Shown here: positions 27,076 through 27,655 of the stretch, piece by piece
How the letters are laid out: every line of letters begins with the position of its first letter
Numbering within the stretch: position 1 is the stretch's first letter
From: a virus
Strand: one strand, 5' to 3'
IMG/VR virus record: IMGVR_UViG_3300042885_000641
Span: 1 to 27,655 of that record
Length of the DNA: 27,655 nucleotides
The notes under the pieces: generated by a model
What the model was told of the DNA's origin: nothing
Databases searched by the model: none
Seen by the model: the letters and a program-made list of their open reading frames with translations, nothing else
Translations under genes and position numbers: made by a program

Positions 27076-27655
27076 TTATAAGCTGGTTAACGAGGCGAGT
27101 TCAGCGTTGGTTAAACGGGTTGTGAATAGTGCGACTTGCGAGTAAGCCATATTTGCTCCAACTACATCGTACAAATTAAGGACACTTGTCGCTGGGACTG
27201 TTGCTGAAGTATCGCTGCCAACTTGAACGCCATCAACATAAAAAACGTAATCGTTTAATTTGTACGATAAAGCAAATTTATGATTTCCAGTAGTTAAAGC
27301 GAAAGCGGGGAGGTCAATGTTCACTAATAAAGAACCGCCTACAAATGCTACGGCTTGAATACGACCATTTTGGTAATATCCAAACGCTAAAATATTTGAA
27401 CTTGTCCCGTTATTAAGAGCAATTCCCGCATAACTTGATGCGTTACCCGTTATGGTAGCATCAAACTCCACAAACAAAGTCCCCTCCGTCTGCCCAATCA
27501 ACGAACTTATCCCCGTCTTGCTCGCAGTATCCGCCAAGCGTGTTACTGATGAGCCAAGGGTGGGGATGTAGGATGTCGGATAACTTCCAACTTCAAACTG
27601 AACGCCATAAATAAATAAGCCACTTGTTCCGTTGCCAGTATAACCCTCAACGCCA
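27076..27655 (-). CDS. Tail fibre or head-spike with concanavalin-like domain, C-terminal part
   Basis: The frame is open at the right edge, so only the last 192 or so codons are seen. An internal TTG at 27537 is not the start: conserved sequence continues upstream (GVQFEVGSYPTSYIPTLGSS, then VTRLAD), a motif typical of phage tail-fibre and head-fibre proteins. The rest is a jellyroll/LamG-type domain (EGTLFVEFDATI, YYQNGRIQAVAFV, HKFALSYKLNDYVFYVDGVQ, SVLNLYDVVG, and the LTNAELASL end). It is likely a surface adhesin that binds host polysaccharide. Confidence 0.85.
   Translation of the reverse strand, partial: GVEGYTGNGTSGLFIYGVQFEVGSYPTSYIPTLGSSVTRLADTASKTGISSLIGQTEGTLFVEFDATITGNASSYAGIALNNGTSSNILAFGYYQNGRIQAVAFVGGSLLVNIDLPAFALTTGNHKFALSYKLNDYVFYVDGVQVGSDTSATVPATSVLNLYDVVGANMAYSQVALFTTRLTNAELASLTSL

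Noticed and set aside
27076-27537. Fibre gene starting at TTG 27537
   Set aside because: The conserved fibre motif continues upstream in frame to the window edge, so the true start is outside.
1-27655. Diversity-generating retroelement, integrase or tRNA genes
   Set aside because: No reverse transcriptase, no variable/template repeat pair, no recombinase motif and no cloverleaf was found on either strand by reading.

Overview
This window looks like most of a tailed (siphovirus-type) bacteriophage genome that infects a member of the Bacteroidota. Phage identity rests on a large and small terminase pair, a tape-measure protein, a frameshifted tail-assembly chaperone, a holin and lysis cluster, and an ERF/DnaB/initiator replication module. 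The host assignment is an inference from promoters: several intergenic sites match the Bacteroidota pattern TTTG, 18-20 nt, TAnnTTTG, and most starts lack a Shine-Dalgarno sequence. There is no tRNA, rRNA, CRISPR array, integrase or reverse transcriptase. Both ends cut through genes, so the window is incomplete; no portal, protease or major capsid gene is present.

Layout. (1) 1-7575, minus strand: packaging and tail genes in transcription order TerS, TerL, two small proteins, the tail-assembly chaperone pair, tape measure, a distal tail protein, and a gene cut by the left edge. (2) 7796-9103, minus: seven tiny overlapping genes, mostly of unknown function. (3) 9104-10278: largely gene-free DNA holding a decayed inverted copy of part of the replication-initiator gene, three 11-bp iteron-like repeats, an orphan reading frame, and a C-rich/G-rich tract. 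(4) 10279-12044, minus: a self-contained five-gene cassette with its own promoter and terminator, including a GP88-family protein. (5) 12117-12377: an (AC)14 microsatellite and a dense array of the heptamer TTGACGA/CTGACGA lying just before the early rightward promoter; the heptamer continues into the first three genes. (6) 12454-22977, plus: the early/replication operons (ERF annealing protein, cytosine-5 methyltransferase with a long overlapping second frame, HTH initiator, DnaB-type helicase, a free-standing DnaA domain IV, SSB-like protein, DUF1064 nuclease, ParB-like protein, SAM methyltransferase, many small genes). (7) 22987-27655, minus: phosphoesterase, spanin-like protein, DUF5675 lysis protein, holin, a GIY-YIG homing endonuclease and a lectin-fold tail fibre.

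How it fits together. The early plus-strand operons would make the replication and recombination proteins: initiator and DnaA-IV protein at an origin, DnaB-type helicase to open DNA, an SSB-like protein and ERF to handle single strands, DUF1064 as a nuclease, and the C5 methyltransferase to modify phage DNA. The minus-strand operons would make late packaging, tail and lysis functions. The least explained parts are the heptamer array and its spread into coding sequence, the inverted initiator fragment with its iterons, the five-gene cassette with a repeated leader, and the second reading frame inside the methyltransferase gene.
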